NCBI RefSeq assembly: GCF_005144415.1 | Contig: NZ_SWJE01000006.1 | Span: forward strand, 209,557-273,556 | Length of the DNA: 64,000 nt | Reading direction: 5' to 3' | From: Trinickia terrae | GTDB taxonomy: Bacteria > Pseudomonadota > Gammaproteobacteria > Burkholderiales > Burkholderiaceae | Part shown: piece by piece, positions 17,477 through 25,703 of the stretch | Layout: each line of letters starts with the position of its first letter | Numbering within the stretch: position 1 is the first letter of the stretch | Made by a program: the position numbers and the translations under genes | The notes under the pieces: model-generated | Told to the model about the DNA's origin: nothing | Database searches by the model: none | Seen by the model: only the letters and a program-made list of their open reading frames with translations

Positions 17477-17482
17477 GTCGCC

Positions 17483-19783
17483 ATGACAACTGGCACATGG
17501 AAGCGCCTGCTCCTCGTATGCCTGACCTGGTGGGCCGCGCAAGCGTTCGCATTCACCCCGGATACGGCCGGATCGCAGGCGCATCGGTTCGCTACGCTGG
17601 ACCGGGTGGAAGCGTTCGAAGACGTTTCGGGAAAGATGCAGTTGGACGACGTGCTCGCGCTAACGGCAAGATCGCCACAACGTTTCTTTCGCGTTTCGGG
17701 GGATGAGTTGAAGGTGGGTTTCTCCCATTCAGCCTGGTGGCTACGTGCGGTAGTCACCAACCGCAGTCCGAATGAACTTCCGCTTGTTCTGGCGCTCACA
17801 GAGCCGCGTCTCCAGCACGTCGACTTTTACGCCACTTCCGGCGGTCAATGGAAACATGAAGGCGCCGATCCCTCAGCGAACCTGGTCATTCAATCGCCTG
17901 AATCGCGCTATCCCCTGGTGAGCTTCACCCTCCGCCCCGGCGAGCAACTTCTTTTCCTGATCCGGGTAGCTGGGGACACCGCGCTCACTCTGGGGCCAAA
18001 GGTGTATTCCGCAACGGCATTCGATGCGCTGGAAAGGCGCGCGGCGCTCTGGGACGGCGGATTGATAGGTGGAACTCTAGCGCTGGCCTGGTGCGCGCTC
18101 CTCATTTCCTATTTTTCACGCAGCGTCTCGTTTCTCGTGTTAGCGGCGCTTTGTGTCGCGACAGCGTTATATGAAGCTGCCGACCGCGGCTATACCAAGC
18201 TGTATCTGTGGCCGCACGCAGCCGAATGGAGCGCACGAAGTGTTTCAGTGCTCGGATGCAGCGGCATGCTGCTCTTCATCGTATTCGTGTTGCGCATCGC
18301 ACGCACCGAAAAGACGAACCTCCCTGCACGCCATGTGTTGTTCGGATTCGCCTTGCTCGAGTGCATTGCAGCGGCAGGATGTGCATTCGGAAATCTGTTC
18401 CTTTTCGCGCAAGTCAGCCTGTATGTCAACGCGTTGTTCGGGGTTGTCGGCTCGATCGGCATCCCCGCCGTGCTCGCACTTCGGCGCACCCCAACCGCGC
18501 GGATCATGCTGCTTACGATGACGTTCTCCTTCTTCAACTTTGCGATGAATCTGCTCCAGAAGCTCGGGGCTTTACCTGCGAGTCTCGCGTGGCTGACGTC
18601 TGATATTCAGCCCAATCCCATCCTCGCGATCATTGGGCTGGCCACTAATCTTGTTGTGCTTGCCGCATGGATAAACCACGTCGGAATTCAACGTAAAGAG
18701 GCGAGGACGGAACTCGCCAACTGGCAAAGGTCCGAGCATGAACGACTGCAGCATGAAGTCGCGCAACGCACATCGGAGCTGAACGAGGCGCTGCTCGACG
18801 CCGAAGAGAAGAACCAGCAGAAGATTGAAACCTTGGGTTATGTCAGTCACGACCTTCGTGCACCGCTTGCAACGATTACGAGCTACGCCAGGCTGCTGAT
18901 GAATCAGACCGATTCAAAGCAGGCGCCGCTGATCCACGCCATCGAGCGCAGCGTGAACTATCAACTCGGCCTGATCGACGAGTTGGTGGGGTACGCCAAA
19001 GCGGAGTTGCAGCCGCTGGAAACCACGCCCGTCGCAATCGATCTGCCGGCATTGCTTGACGAGATTGCCGAATACGCCATCGCGCTCTGCGCGCAACTGA
19101 ACAACGACTTTCACTTCCAGGCACTGACATCGTTGCCACGCCGCCTGATGATCGACGGCCGGCGGTTACAGCAGGTCTTGCTCAATTTGCTGTCCAATGC
19201 ATCCAAGTTCACCCGCGACGGCGTCGTCATGATGACGGTGAGAGCGCGCGAACTGGAGCATCAATGGGAGCTGGGTTTCGAAGTCGCGGACACCGGCATC
19301 GGCATCGAAATCGAACAACAGTCCAACCTCTTTTCGGCTTTTCGCCAGATACAGGCAGTGAACGGCAGCACCGGTCTCGGCCTTTTCATCGCGCAGCGAA
19401 TCGTCAATACGATGGCCGGCGACTTGCGCGTTTCAAGCGCGCCGCAACAGGGCACCTCGTTTTCATTCGAGATTATCGTGCCCGTCGCGGAAGATGCGGA
19501 TACTTCGACACCGCCGATCCCGCGAGATCTCTCCACCGGTTCCACGCAGATCCGTCCGCGACGCAACGATCTCGCGGCCCTCACGGTTCCTCCCGAAGGT
19601 GATCGTCGAACGCTGGCCATTCTGGCCAAGGACGGACGCCTGACCGACATAGAACAGTGGATCGAAACGATGGTCAGGTCCCATCCCTCGTGCGATGCGT
19701 TTCTGGCCAAATTGCAGCTCTGCGTCGAATCACTGGATTTCGCGGGCATCGAAGCGCTCGCTCTTGCGCCAACGGCCGCATAG
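17483..19783 (+). CDS. 7TMR-DISM sensor histidine kinase
   Basis: A 766-residue inner-membrane sensor kinase. A signal peptide (about residues 5-22) is followed by a periplasmic beta-rich domain of the DISMED2 type (about 30-175) and seven membrane helices (about 190-400). Next come a coiled coil, a HisKA domain with the phospho-histidine in YVSHDLRAPLATI (His about 456) and an ATPase domain with NLLSNASKF, ADTGIGIE and STGLGLFIAQR. DISMED2 domains are thought to bind carbohydrates. A roughly 95-residue C-terminal helical extension lacks a recognisable domain. It is paired with the preceding response regulator. A signal related to extracellular glycan is an attractive guess only. Confidence 0.9.
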   Translation: MTTGTWKRLLLVCLTWWAAQAFAFTPDTAGSQAHRFATLDRVEAFEDVSGKMQLDDVLALTARSPQRFFRVSGDELKVGFSHSAWWLRAVVTNRSPNELPLVLALTEPRLQHVDFYATSGGQWKHEGADPSANLVIQSPESRYPLVSFTLRPGEQLLFLIRVAGDTALTLGPKVYSATAFDALERRAALWDGGLIGGTLALAWCALLISYFSRSVSFLVLAALCVATALYEAADRGYTKLYLWPHAAEWSARSVSVLGCSGMLLFIVFVLRIARTEKTNLPARHVLFGFALLECIAAAGCAFGNLFLFAQVSLYVNALFGVVGSIGIPAVLALRRTPTARIMLLTMTFSFFNFAMNLLQKLGALPASLAWLTSDIQPNPILAIIGLATNLVVLAAWINHVGIQRKEARTELANWQRSEHERLQHEVAQRTSELNEALLDAEEKNQQKIETLGYVSHDLRAPLATITSYARLLMNQTDSKQAPLIHAIERSVNYQLGLIDELVGYAKAELQPLETTPVAIDLPALLDEIAEYAIALCAQLNNDFHFQALTSLPRRLMIDGRRLQQVLLNLLSNASKFTRDGVVMMTVRARELEHQWELGFEVADTGIGIEIEQQSNLFSAFRQIQAVNGSTGLGLFIAQRIVNTMAGDLRVSSAPQQGTSFSFEIIVPVAEDADTSTPPIPRDLSTGSTQIRPRRNDLAALTVPPEGDRRTLAILAKDGRLTDIEQWIETMVRSHPSCDAFLAKLQLCVESLDFAGIEALALAPTAA

Positions 19784-20025
19784 CTGCACCATGCGTCGCC
19801 TATAGTCGCGCCGCGAGCGCCTGCTCCCCCGGCAAGACGCCACTCGAGTCCATCCGAGACCTGCTCATAGCGTGACCATTTATTCCCGCCGCGCAAGACT
19901 GTTTGACCGCGCCGGGTATTCGGAATCGACGGTAACGCGCCTAGATTTAGCACCCATCGGAGCAGCAGGCCCGATCAGGAATCAAGCCGAATCCACTTAC
20001 TTTTACGTTACTTTCGAGGTCCACC

Positions 20026-20736
20026 ATGAGCAATTCGCAAAAAGTCGTCATCGTCACCGGCGCGTCGCAAGGCATCGGCGCAGAAACAGTCAAGGCGTTC
20101 CGCAAGCAGGGCTACAGCGCGGTCGCCACTGCGCGTTCGATCCAACCGTCGGACGATCCCCATCTCGCGACCGTGGCCGGCGACATCGGCGACCCGGCCA
20201 CCGCCCGCCGCGTGATCGACGAAGCCATCAAGCGCTTCGGCCGCGTCGATACGCTCGTCAACAACGCCGGCATCTTCATCGCCAAGCCCTTCACGCAGTA
20301 CACGGCGGAAGACTTCGCCGCGATTACGAACGTGAACCTCGCCGGCTACTTCTACATCACGCAGCTCGCCGTCGCCGAAATGGAAAAGCATTCGAGCGGC
20401 CACGTGGTCAACATCACGACGACGCTCGTCGACCACGCGGTCGACGGCGTGCCCTCGGTGCTGGCCTCACTGACCAAGGGCGGGCTGGCCGCCGCGACAC
20501 GCTCGCTCGCGATCGAGTACGCGAAGCGCGGCATTCGTGCGAATGCGATCTCCCCGGGCATCATCAAGTCGCCGATGCATCCTGAGGAAACGCACGCCGC
20601 GCTCGGCGCGCTCCACCCGATGGGCCATATGGGCGAGATGAGCGACATCGTCAACGCCATCCTCTATCTCGACTCGGCGCCGTTCGTCACGGGCGAAATC
20701 CTGCACGTCGACGGCGGCCAGAGCGCGGGCCACTAA
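20026..20736 (+). CDS. SDR-fold protein lacking the usual catalytic serine and tyrosine
   Basis: A 236-residue Rossmann-fold protein of the short-chain dehydrogenase family. The cofactor motif TGASQGIG (residues 11-18), NNAG and the C-terminal FVTGEILHVDGGQSAGH are typical. The catalytic positions are unusual: the strand that normally ends in Ser reads NITTTLVD. Where YxxxK is expected the sequence reads SVLASLTKGG, so the lysine is kept but the tyrosine is alanine. It may therefore not be a standard oxidoreductase. It heads a small cluster with a tautomerase and a VOC protein. Clear ATG start; SD-like GAGGT precedes it. Confidence 0.85.
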   Translation: MSNSQKVVIVTGASQGIGAETVKAFRKQGYSAVATARSIQPSDDPHLATVAGDIGDPATARRVIDEAIKRFGRVDTLVNNAGIFIAKPFTQYTAEDFAAITNVNLAGYFYITQLAVAEMEKHSSGHVVNITTTLVDHAVDGVPSVLASLTKGGLAAATRSLAIEYAKRGIRANAISPGIIKSPMHPEETHAALGALHPMGHMGEMSDIVNAILYLDSAPFVTGEILHVDGGQSAGH

Positions 20737-20756
20737 AGCGCGCCCGGCGCCAAACG

Positions 20757-20781
20757 GGAAGCGCCGCCAGCCGGCGCTTCC
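20757..20781. terminator. Hairpin between SDR and tautomerase genes
   Basis: GGAAGCGCCG and CGGCGCTTCC form a perfect 10-bp stem with a 5-base loop. There is no T run after it, so it is better read as a transcript-stabilising hairpin or weak attenuator within the cluster than as a strong terminator. Confidence 0.4.
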
Positions 20782-20810
20782 GTTCATCGGTCAACATCAC
20801 GGAGATTCAC

Positions 20811-21044
20811 ATGCCGATCGTCACGATTCAAGTCACGCGCGAAGGCACCCAGCCTGGCGCCACGTCCGTCACCGCGGATGAAAAGGCTCAGCTCATCAAG
20901 GGCGTGAGCCAGCTCCTGCTCGACGTATTGAACAAACCGCTCGAAGCCACTTTTGTCGTCATTCAGGAGGTGGAAACCGAGAACTGGGGCTGGGGCGGAT
21001 TGCCCACCGATGTGTACCGCAAGCAGCGAGGATTGAAGACATGA
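20811..21044 (+). CDS. 4-oxalocrotonate tautomerase family protein
   Basis: A 77-residue small enzyme. Pro2, the catalytic base after removal of the initiator methionine, is present in MPIVTIQVTREG. The later segment ATFVVIQEVETENWGWGG matches the second beta strand and the tail of the tautomerase fold. Members interconvert enol and keto forms of 2-oxoacids or dehalogenate small acids. It sits between the SDR-fold gene and a VOC protein gene and probably shares their pathway. CACGGAGA precedes the start as ribosome binding site. The substrate is unknown. Confidence 0.85.
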   Translation: MPIVTIQVTREGTQPGATSVTADEKAQLIKGVSQLLLDVLNKPLEATFVVIQEVETENWGWGGLPTDVYRKQRGLKT

Positions 21045-21100
21045 CGTAAGCTGGATGCCCCGAAGAGACCGCACTCCCTCATTGCACTCGATAGGAGCTT

Positions 21101-21532
21101 ATGAAAATGACCGCCAAACCGCTGACGCTCGGCATCGATCATGTCGGGCTGGCCGTGCGTGACCTCGCCATCACGCGCGACTTCTTCGTCGACTGCCTGG
21201 GCTGGACCCAGGTGGGCGAACGGCCGGGCTACCCGGCCGCTTTCGTATCCGACGGCCACGTCGTGCTGACGCTGTGGGAAGTCACCAACCGCGGCCAGCG
21301 CGTGGAGTTCGACCGCAAGACGAACGTGGGTCTGCATCATCTTGCGTTGCGCGCCGGTTCGGAAGAAGCGCTTGAGGAAATCCACGCGCGCGTCTCGCAA
21401 TGGCCGGGCGTCAAGGTCGAGTTCGCGCCGGAGAACCTCGGGCAGGGACCGAAGCGGCACACGATGCTCTACGAGCCGGGCGGCATCCGGCTCGAATTCG
21501 ATTTCGACCCGCGTGTTCAGGCGGCTGCCTGA
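21101..21532 (+). CDS. VOC (glyoxalase/dioxygenase superfamily) protein
   Basis: A 143-residue single-domain VOC protein. It contains IDHVGLAVRDLAITRDFFVD at the start, LHHLALRAGSEE in the middle and MLYEPGGIRLEFDFDP near the end. Candidate metal ligands are the His in IDHVG, the His in GLHHLA and the Glu in RLEFD. The fold covers glyoxalases, extradiol dioxygenases and resistance proteins, so the reaction cannot be named. AGGAG lies 5 bases before the ATG. Third gene of the SDR-tautomerase-VOC cluster. Confidence 0.85.
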   Translation: MKMTAKPLTLGIDHVGLAVRDLAITRDFFVDCLGWTQVGERPGYPAAFVSDGHVVLTLWEVTNRGQRVEFDRKTNVGLHHLALRAGSEEALEEIHARVSQWPGVKVEFAPENLGQGPKRHTMLYEPGGIRLEFDFDPRVQAAA

Positions 21533-21676
21533 CTTCCCTTTCCATTCGCACATCGAATGCCAACGGGCTATCGCGTCCAGTGATAGCCCTATCGAAACAA
21601 ACCGCGCGTCCCGCCCCTGATCTGTTGCTAAAGTGATTGCCAAGCAATCGGGCAACCATCGGAATGGAGACGGAAG

Positions 21677-22654
21677 GTGGATCAGCTCTACACATTGAGG
21701 GCGTTCGTCGCGGCGGCAAGGCATCGCAGCTTCAGCAAGGCGGCCGAATCGCTCGGCGTCACGACCGGCTCCATTTCGAAAGCCATCGCCAAGCTCGAAG
21801 CCGCCATCCAGACCCGCGTGTTCCATCGCACGACACGGTCGGTCACATTGACCGAGGAAGCGCAATCGTATTACCTCAGTTGCTGCCGTCTGCTCGAAGA
21901 GCTGGATGAGGCGAATCGCCGGATCAAGCGCGAGCGGGAGGTCGATAGCGGCAAGCTCCGCCTCGTGGTCCACCCGATGCTCGTCAGCGAGACGTTCTCG
22001 AAGTTCCTCTCGAACTATCGCGCGATCGCGCCGAACGTGAATCTCGTGGTGTCGGTTCAGGAAGGCGCCGTCAATCTCTACGACGGGCAATTCGACGCGG
22101 CGATCCTGCCGGCTCAGTCGGTCGAGCAATCAGCGGTGATTCGCAGGACGTTGTCGAAGTCATCGAGCGTGCTGGTCGCGGCTCCCGGATATCTCGCCAA
22201 ATACGGCATGCCCGTTCATGCCATCGATCTTGCTGGTCACTTTCTGCTGTTGCCGCATCAGTTGCGGCGGCGCGGCACGAACTTCATCGAATTGGCCGAG
22301 GATGGCGAGCCGCTGAAGGTGGTCCCTATGTCGTCGATGGACGGCAACGAGGTGCTGCTGCGCGCGGCGGCGCTCACCGCCACGGGGATCGCGGCGCTGC
22401 CAGAAGCCATGGTTCAGGAAGACCTGGCGATGGGACGCCTGGTTCCGGTCTTGCCCAGTTGCTCGACCACGGACGGCGATGTCGAGATCTGCCTGTTCTA
22501 TTCGCATCGCGAGCTGCTGCCCGCGCGGCTCAGGACGTTCGTGGATTTCTGTACCGAGTTTTTCCGGCGTGGCAATGCCGGTCGCCAAACAGCCTCGAGT
22601 ACCGAGCTTCCCCTTCAAATCAAGCGTAAAGCGCCCGAGCTTGCCGCCGCGTAA
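21677..22654 (+). CDS. LysR-family transcriptional regulator
   Basis: A 325-residue LysR protein. The winged helix covers residues 1-60 with FVAAARHRSFSKAAESLGVT and QTRVFHRTTRSVTLTEE. The effector domain starts around residue 90. It follows the SDR-tautomerase-VOC cluster on the same strand and may regulate it. GGAAGG 6 bases before the ATG is a good ribosome binding site. The last 25 residues are a poorly conserved tail. A hairpin terminator follows. Confidence 0.88.
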   Translation: MDQLYTLRAFVAAARHRSFSKAAESLGVTTGSISKAIAKLEAAIQTRVFHRTTRSVTLTEEAQSYYLSCCRLLEELDEANRRIKREREVDSGKLRLVVHPMLVSETFSKFLSNYRAIAPNVNLVVSVQEGAVNLYDGQFDAAILPAQSVEQSAVIRRTLSKSSSVLVAAPGYLAKYGMPVHAIDLAGHFLLLPHQLRRRGTNFIELAEDGEPLKVVPMSSMDGNEVLLRAAALTATGIAALPEAMVQEDLAMGRLVPVLPSCSTTDGDVEICLFYSHRELLPARLRTFVDFCTEFFRRGNAGRQTASSTELPLQIKRKAPELAAA

Positions 22655-22708
22655 TCACCCGATGCACCCGATGCACCCGATGCGCTCATAACCCCGTCAG
22701 AAACGATC

Positions 22709-22731
22709 AAGCCGCCCAAAGCGGGCGGCTT
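22709..22731 (+). terminator. Rho-independent-like terminator after LysR gene
   Basis: AAGCCGCCC and GGGCGGCTT form a 9-bp stem with a 5-base loop, placed between a plus-strand LysR gene and a minus-strand transporter remnant. A short 9-bp tandem run (GATGCACCC repeated) lies just upstream at about 22661-22682. Confidence 0.65.
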
Positions 22732-22760
22732 GCCTGGTCAATGCAACCTCGACCGGCCCA

Positions 22761-23000
22761 TCAATCGGCCGCCGCTTCCTGCTTCTGCTTGACCCACCCG
22801 TTGAACACAGCACAGCCGATCAGCAGCGCGGCGAGCTGCCACCACTCCGTGACGAAGGCCTGCGGGATCATCACGATGCCCGTCGCCACGAGACAGCCGA
22901 CTATGACGTTCCAGCCGCCGATGCGGTCGGCCAGCGCGCCGAGGCGCGCCGCCATCAGCATGCTGCCGAACGCGGAACAGGCCATGACGATGCCCGCCAT
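22761..23000 (-). pseudogene. MFS transporter remnant
   Basis: A 79-codon open frame resembling an internal piece of a major facilitator transporter: two membrane helices around the conserved loop LGALADRIGG, followed by VIVGCLVATGIVMIP and a third helix. A full MFS protein has about 400 residues and 12 helices. The end reads NGWVKQKQEAAAD, which looks like a C-terminal tail joined directly to the middle of the protein. The frame stays open upstream for several codons with no start codon or ribosome binding site. It ends next to the long inverted repeat, suggesting loss through rearrangement. Confidence 0.65.
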
Positions 23001-23056
23001 CGAAGTGCTTTTCCTGCGGCGGGCTAAGGGTCGATAACAATACCTGGCTTCGGCTT

Positions 23057-23654
23057 TTTGTTCTTGCCGTTTAGGCTTTCGTGCAACTTTGAATTCGCGG
23101 CGGTGCGTATAGTCCGTCCCTCCCCGGGACCGGGGTCACTTTGGTCTTGCCCAAAGTAACCAAAGGCGTGTCCTGGGCGGACGGCCTTGGCCCGTTAGCA
23201 CTCAGTTCTGTCAGCGATAGCGGTCGGGGGCAAGCGTCATCGCTCGCCGCGCGTCCCGTTAGCACGCGGCACGGGCTTGCTTTGCGACGAAACAAAGTGA
23301 AGACGTTGGTTTGGCCTCGCCCCATGTCGCCTACGATTGAAAGTCAGCGGGAACGCATGAAGCAGCATCGCAAGACAAAGGTCTTCGGGCCTGGCCTGAC
23401 CAACAGTATTGGTTTGATTCGAATCAGCGCAATTCCGTGCCGCGTGCTAACGGGACGTGCGGCGAGCGGTAACAGATGCCCCCCAGAACGCTACCGTGAA
23501 CAGGACTGAGTGCGCTTCGGCCAAGGCCGTCCGCCCAGGACACGCCTTTGGTTACTTTGGGCAAGACCAAAGTGACCCCGGTCCCGGGGAGGGACGGACT
23601 ATACGCACCGCCGCGAATTCAAAGTTGCACGAAAACCTAAACAGCAAGAACAAA
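23057..23654. repeat. Long inverted repeat element, 113-bp perfect core arms
   Basis: The left arm core (23080-23192) and the right arm core (23519-23631) are exact reverse complements over 113 bp. Similarity continues imperfectly outward to about 23057 and 23654 and inward for about 85-90 bp more, including CGTCCCGTTAGCACGCGGCACGG in part. The spacer of about 150 bp has no recognisable gene. Each arm contains inner palindromes such as CTTTGGTCTTGCCCAAAG-like and CCCCGGGACCGGGG-like stretches. The element may be two head-to-head copies of a dispersed repeat or a non-autonomous mobile element. The open frames within it look spurious. Confidence 0.85.
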
Positions 23655-23684
23655 CACGATCGCACATAAACGCCAGGAAATATC

Positions 23685-24572
23685 TCAAGCAGCCACCATG
23701 AGCGGCCCAAACTCAGCACGCGCGATGTCGACGAAGGCGCGCATGGCGCTCGACACATAAGCGTCATGCCGGCGAATGAACATGGTGCCGACCCGGGCCT
23801 TTTCAGCGGCGATCGCGTGAATCGAAACGAGGTCCCGCCCCGCCGCATTCGCAACGACGCCGCGCGGCAGCAGCGTAACCCCGATACCGGCCGCAACGCA
23901 CGCGACGATCGCGTCGAGCGAGCCGAATTCGAGCGGCGTCGCGGTCAGTATCCCCATTTCGGCAAGCAGCGCCTCGAGCCGCTGCCGATATGAGCAGCCC
24001 ATGCGAAAGACGATCGTCTTGAGATCCTTGACCGAGCGGATCGCCTCCACCGAGCGCAAGGTGCGCGGCGTCACCAGTACCAGCTCCTCCTGGAAAATCG
24101 TCTCGGCATGCAGATCCGGATGATCGACCGGGCCGGCGACGAACGCGCCGTCGAGCCGGCATTCCGCGACGTCCGCGGTCAGGCTGCTGCTCGTGCCGGT
24201 GGTCAGCGAGAGCTGCACTTGCGGGTGCATCCGCGCATAGCCGCTCAAGATCGGAGCAAGCCGCAACGCAGCGGTCGTCTCGAGCGTGCCGAGGGAAAGC
24301 GCGCCATTGGGCGGCCCGTCGTCGAGCGCGGCGAGCTTGGCATCCGCCACGAGCTTCGCGATCCGCGCGGCGTACGGCAGCATCCGCTGCCCGGCCGGCG
24401 TCAGGCTCACACCTCGCACGTGCCGCTGAAACAGCGCCACCCCGATTTCCCGTTCCAGCGCGCGGATTCGCGCCGTCACGTTCGACTGAACCGTATGAAG
24501 CTCGGTGGCGGCCCGGTTCATGCTCCCATGACGGGCGACTGCCTCGAATACCTTGAGGTCGGCAACGTCCAT
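23685..24572 (-). CDS. LysR-family transcriptional regulator
   Basis: A 295-residue LysR protein. The DNA-binding domain has VARHGSMNRAATELHTVQSN and FQRHVRGVSLTPAG; the effector domain runs from about residue 85 to the end. The start MDVADLKVF was chosen because GAGGTG lies 8 bases before it; a start 11 codons upstream is possible but has no ribosome binding site. The long inverted repeat ends just beyond its stop. Downstream of ohr on the same strand but separated by a terminator, so it is probably an independent unit. Confidence 0.88.
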   Translation of the reverse strand: MDVADLKVFEAVARHGSMNRAATELHTVQSNVTARIRALEREIGVALFQRHVRGVSLTPAGQRMLPYAARIAKLVADAKLAALDDGPPNGALSLGTLETTAALRLAPILSGYARMHPQVQLSLTTGTSSSLTADVAECRLDGAFVAGPVDHPDLHAETIFQEELVLVTPRTLRSVEAIRSVKDLKTIVFRMGCSYRQRLEALLAEMGILTATPLEFGSLDAIVACVAAGIGVTLLPRGVVANAAGRDLVSIHAIAAEKARVGTMFIRRHDAYVSSAMRAFVDIARAEFGPLMVAA

Positions 24573-24610
24573 GATTGGCACCTCGATTGGATCGACAACC
24601 TGCATAAAAA

Positions 24611-24637
24611 CTGGCCGCCTGCAAAGCAGGCGGCCAG
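24611..24637 (-). terminator. Rho-independent terminator of ohr
   Basis: CTGGCCGCCTGC and GCAGGCGGCCAG form a perfect 12-bp stem with a 3-base loop. On the minus strand it is followed by TTTTT, the arrangement of an intrinsic terminator for the ohr transcript. Confidence 0.85.
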
Positions 24638-24661
24638 CAGCGGGTCAAGCGAAACGGCGGT

Positions 24662-25087
24662 TTAGACCAGCGTCAGCTTCACGTCGATATTGTTGCGCGT
24701 CGCGTTCGAATACGGACACACGATGTGGGCCTTGTTGACCAGGTCCTGCGCCGCATCGCGCGCCATGCCGGGCAACGAGATCTTCAGCTCGACCTCGATG
24801 CCGAAGCCATTCGGAATCGGCCCGATACCGACGTTGCCGTCGATCGACGCTTCCGCGGGCATGGCGATCTTGTCGCGCGCGGCCACGAACTTCATCGCAC
24901 CGATAAAGCAGGCGCTATAACCGGCCGCAAAGAGCTGCTCGGGATTGGTGCCGTCGCCGCCCCCTCCGCCAAGCTCCTTCGGCGTCGTCAGCTTCAGGTC
25001 GAGCTTGCTGTCCGGCACCGCGGCGCGGCCGTCGCGGCCACCGGTGACATGAGCGTGAGCGCGATAAAGAACCTTTTCGATCGACAT
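24662..25087 (-). CDS. ohr: Organic hydroperoxide resistance protein
   Basis: A 141-residue Ohr-type peroxidase that reduces organic hydroperoxides through a cysteine pair. Both cysteines are present: [10 protein letters not shown] and [13 protein letters not shown]. The N-terminal [14 protein letters not shown] and [16 protein letters not shown] are family signatures. The start MSIEKVLY has AAAGGAGG 8 bases upstream, so the longer upstream reading is rejected. No MarR-type OhrR gene is adjacent, although such a regulator usually accompanies ohr. Cytoplasmic, part of the peroxide defence. Confidence 0.94.
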   Translation of the reverse strand: MSIEKVLYRAHAHVTGGRDGRAAVPDSKLDLKLTTPKELGGGGGDGTNPEQLFAAGYSACFIGAMKFVAARDKIAMPAEASIDGNVGIGPIPNGFGIEVELKISLPGMARDAAQDLVNKAHIVCPYSNATRNNIDVKLTLV

Positions 25088-25421
25088 TACTACCTCCTTT
25101 AGAAAGGGTTCATGCATCCGCGAACGGGATACATGAAGGCAAGGACGCGGGTTGTCATGCAAGCCGCACGGTCAGCCCGTCTTCGGCTTCTTGAACGCCG
25201 CTCAGTCGACGCGGCTGGAAACACTGATATTTTCAGGCGGATGTTCATCCAATATGACATCGACGATCTTCGAGGCCGATATGGTCGATTCGTGCGTGAC
25301 CTGAATGATATCCCTGCGGTAGCAGGCGTGCTCATTCGATGACCGGCGCAAGAAGGTTCGCTCACCGATCGGCGCGAGGGGGCATGGAGCAGCAGGAGGG
25401 AATGATTGGACGATTGAATGG
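25088..25421. other. Intergenic region upstream of ohr, no supported gene
   Basis: About 330 bp between the ohr start and a terminator hairpin. Open frames on both strands lack ribosome binding sites and family similarity. It should contain the ohr promoter on the minus strand; no clear OhrR-type palindrome was recognised. Confidence 0.5.
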
Positions 25422-25455
25422 GAAGCAAGCGGCCGGCGCACCAGCCGCTTGCTTC
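25422..25455 (-). terminator. Hairpin terminator of the 55-codon gene
   Basis: GAAGCAAGCGGC and GCCGCTTGCTTC make a perfect 12-bp stem with a 10-base loop, overlapping the last bases of the small gene's stop codon. A purine-rich sequence rather than a T run follows on the minus strand. Confidence 0.65.
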
Positions 25456-25621
25456 AGTGCTGCTCCGCCGTTTCGCAATGCGCCGAAGCAGCGGCAACCA
25501 GCTCGGCAAAGCGCTCCAGCGCGGTAATCGAGCTATGCACCGTCTGGTATTCCTGATGTCCGATTTTCGCGTCGAGAACCACCGTCATCCCGGATTTGCG
25601 GGCCATGTCGAGAATGTCCAT
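25454..25621 (-). CDS. Small hypothetical protein (55 aa)
   Basis: A short gene starting MDILDMARKSGMTVVLDAK and ending HCETAEQH. GGAGG lies 6 bases before the ATG and a perfect 12-bp stem hairpin starts at the stop codon, so it looks like a complete small transcription unit. The sequence is predicted to be one short strand plus a long amphipathic helix; no membrane segment or metal motif. It lies just downstream of the EnvZ-type kinase gene on the same strand (82 bp), so it might share that transcript. Function unknown. Confidence 0.65.
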   Translation of the reverse strand: MDILDMARKSGMTVVLDAKIGHQEYQTVHSSITALERFAELVAAASAHCETAEQH

Positions 25622-25703
25622 TTGAGCCTCCGTGCCGAAGTCAACAGCCTATGACTCCAAGATTAATCGTCTTGAAGCGGACATCAATCGAGCCCGGGAG
25701 AAT

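Noticed and set aside
23141..23669. Open frames within the inverted repeat
   Set aside because: Both arms encode mirror-image frames without ribosome binding sites; explained by the repeat.
24662..25162. Longer ohr start giving 25 extra residues
   Set aside because: Strong AAAGGAGG in front of the inner ATG and the family N-terminus begins there.
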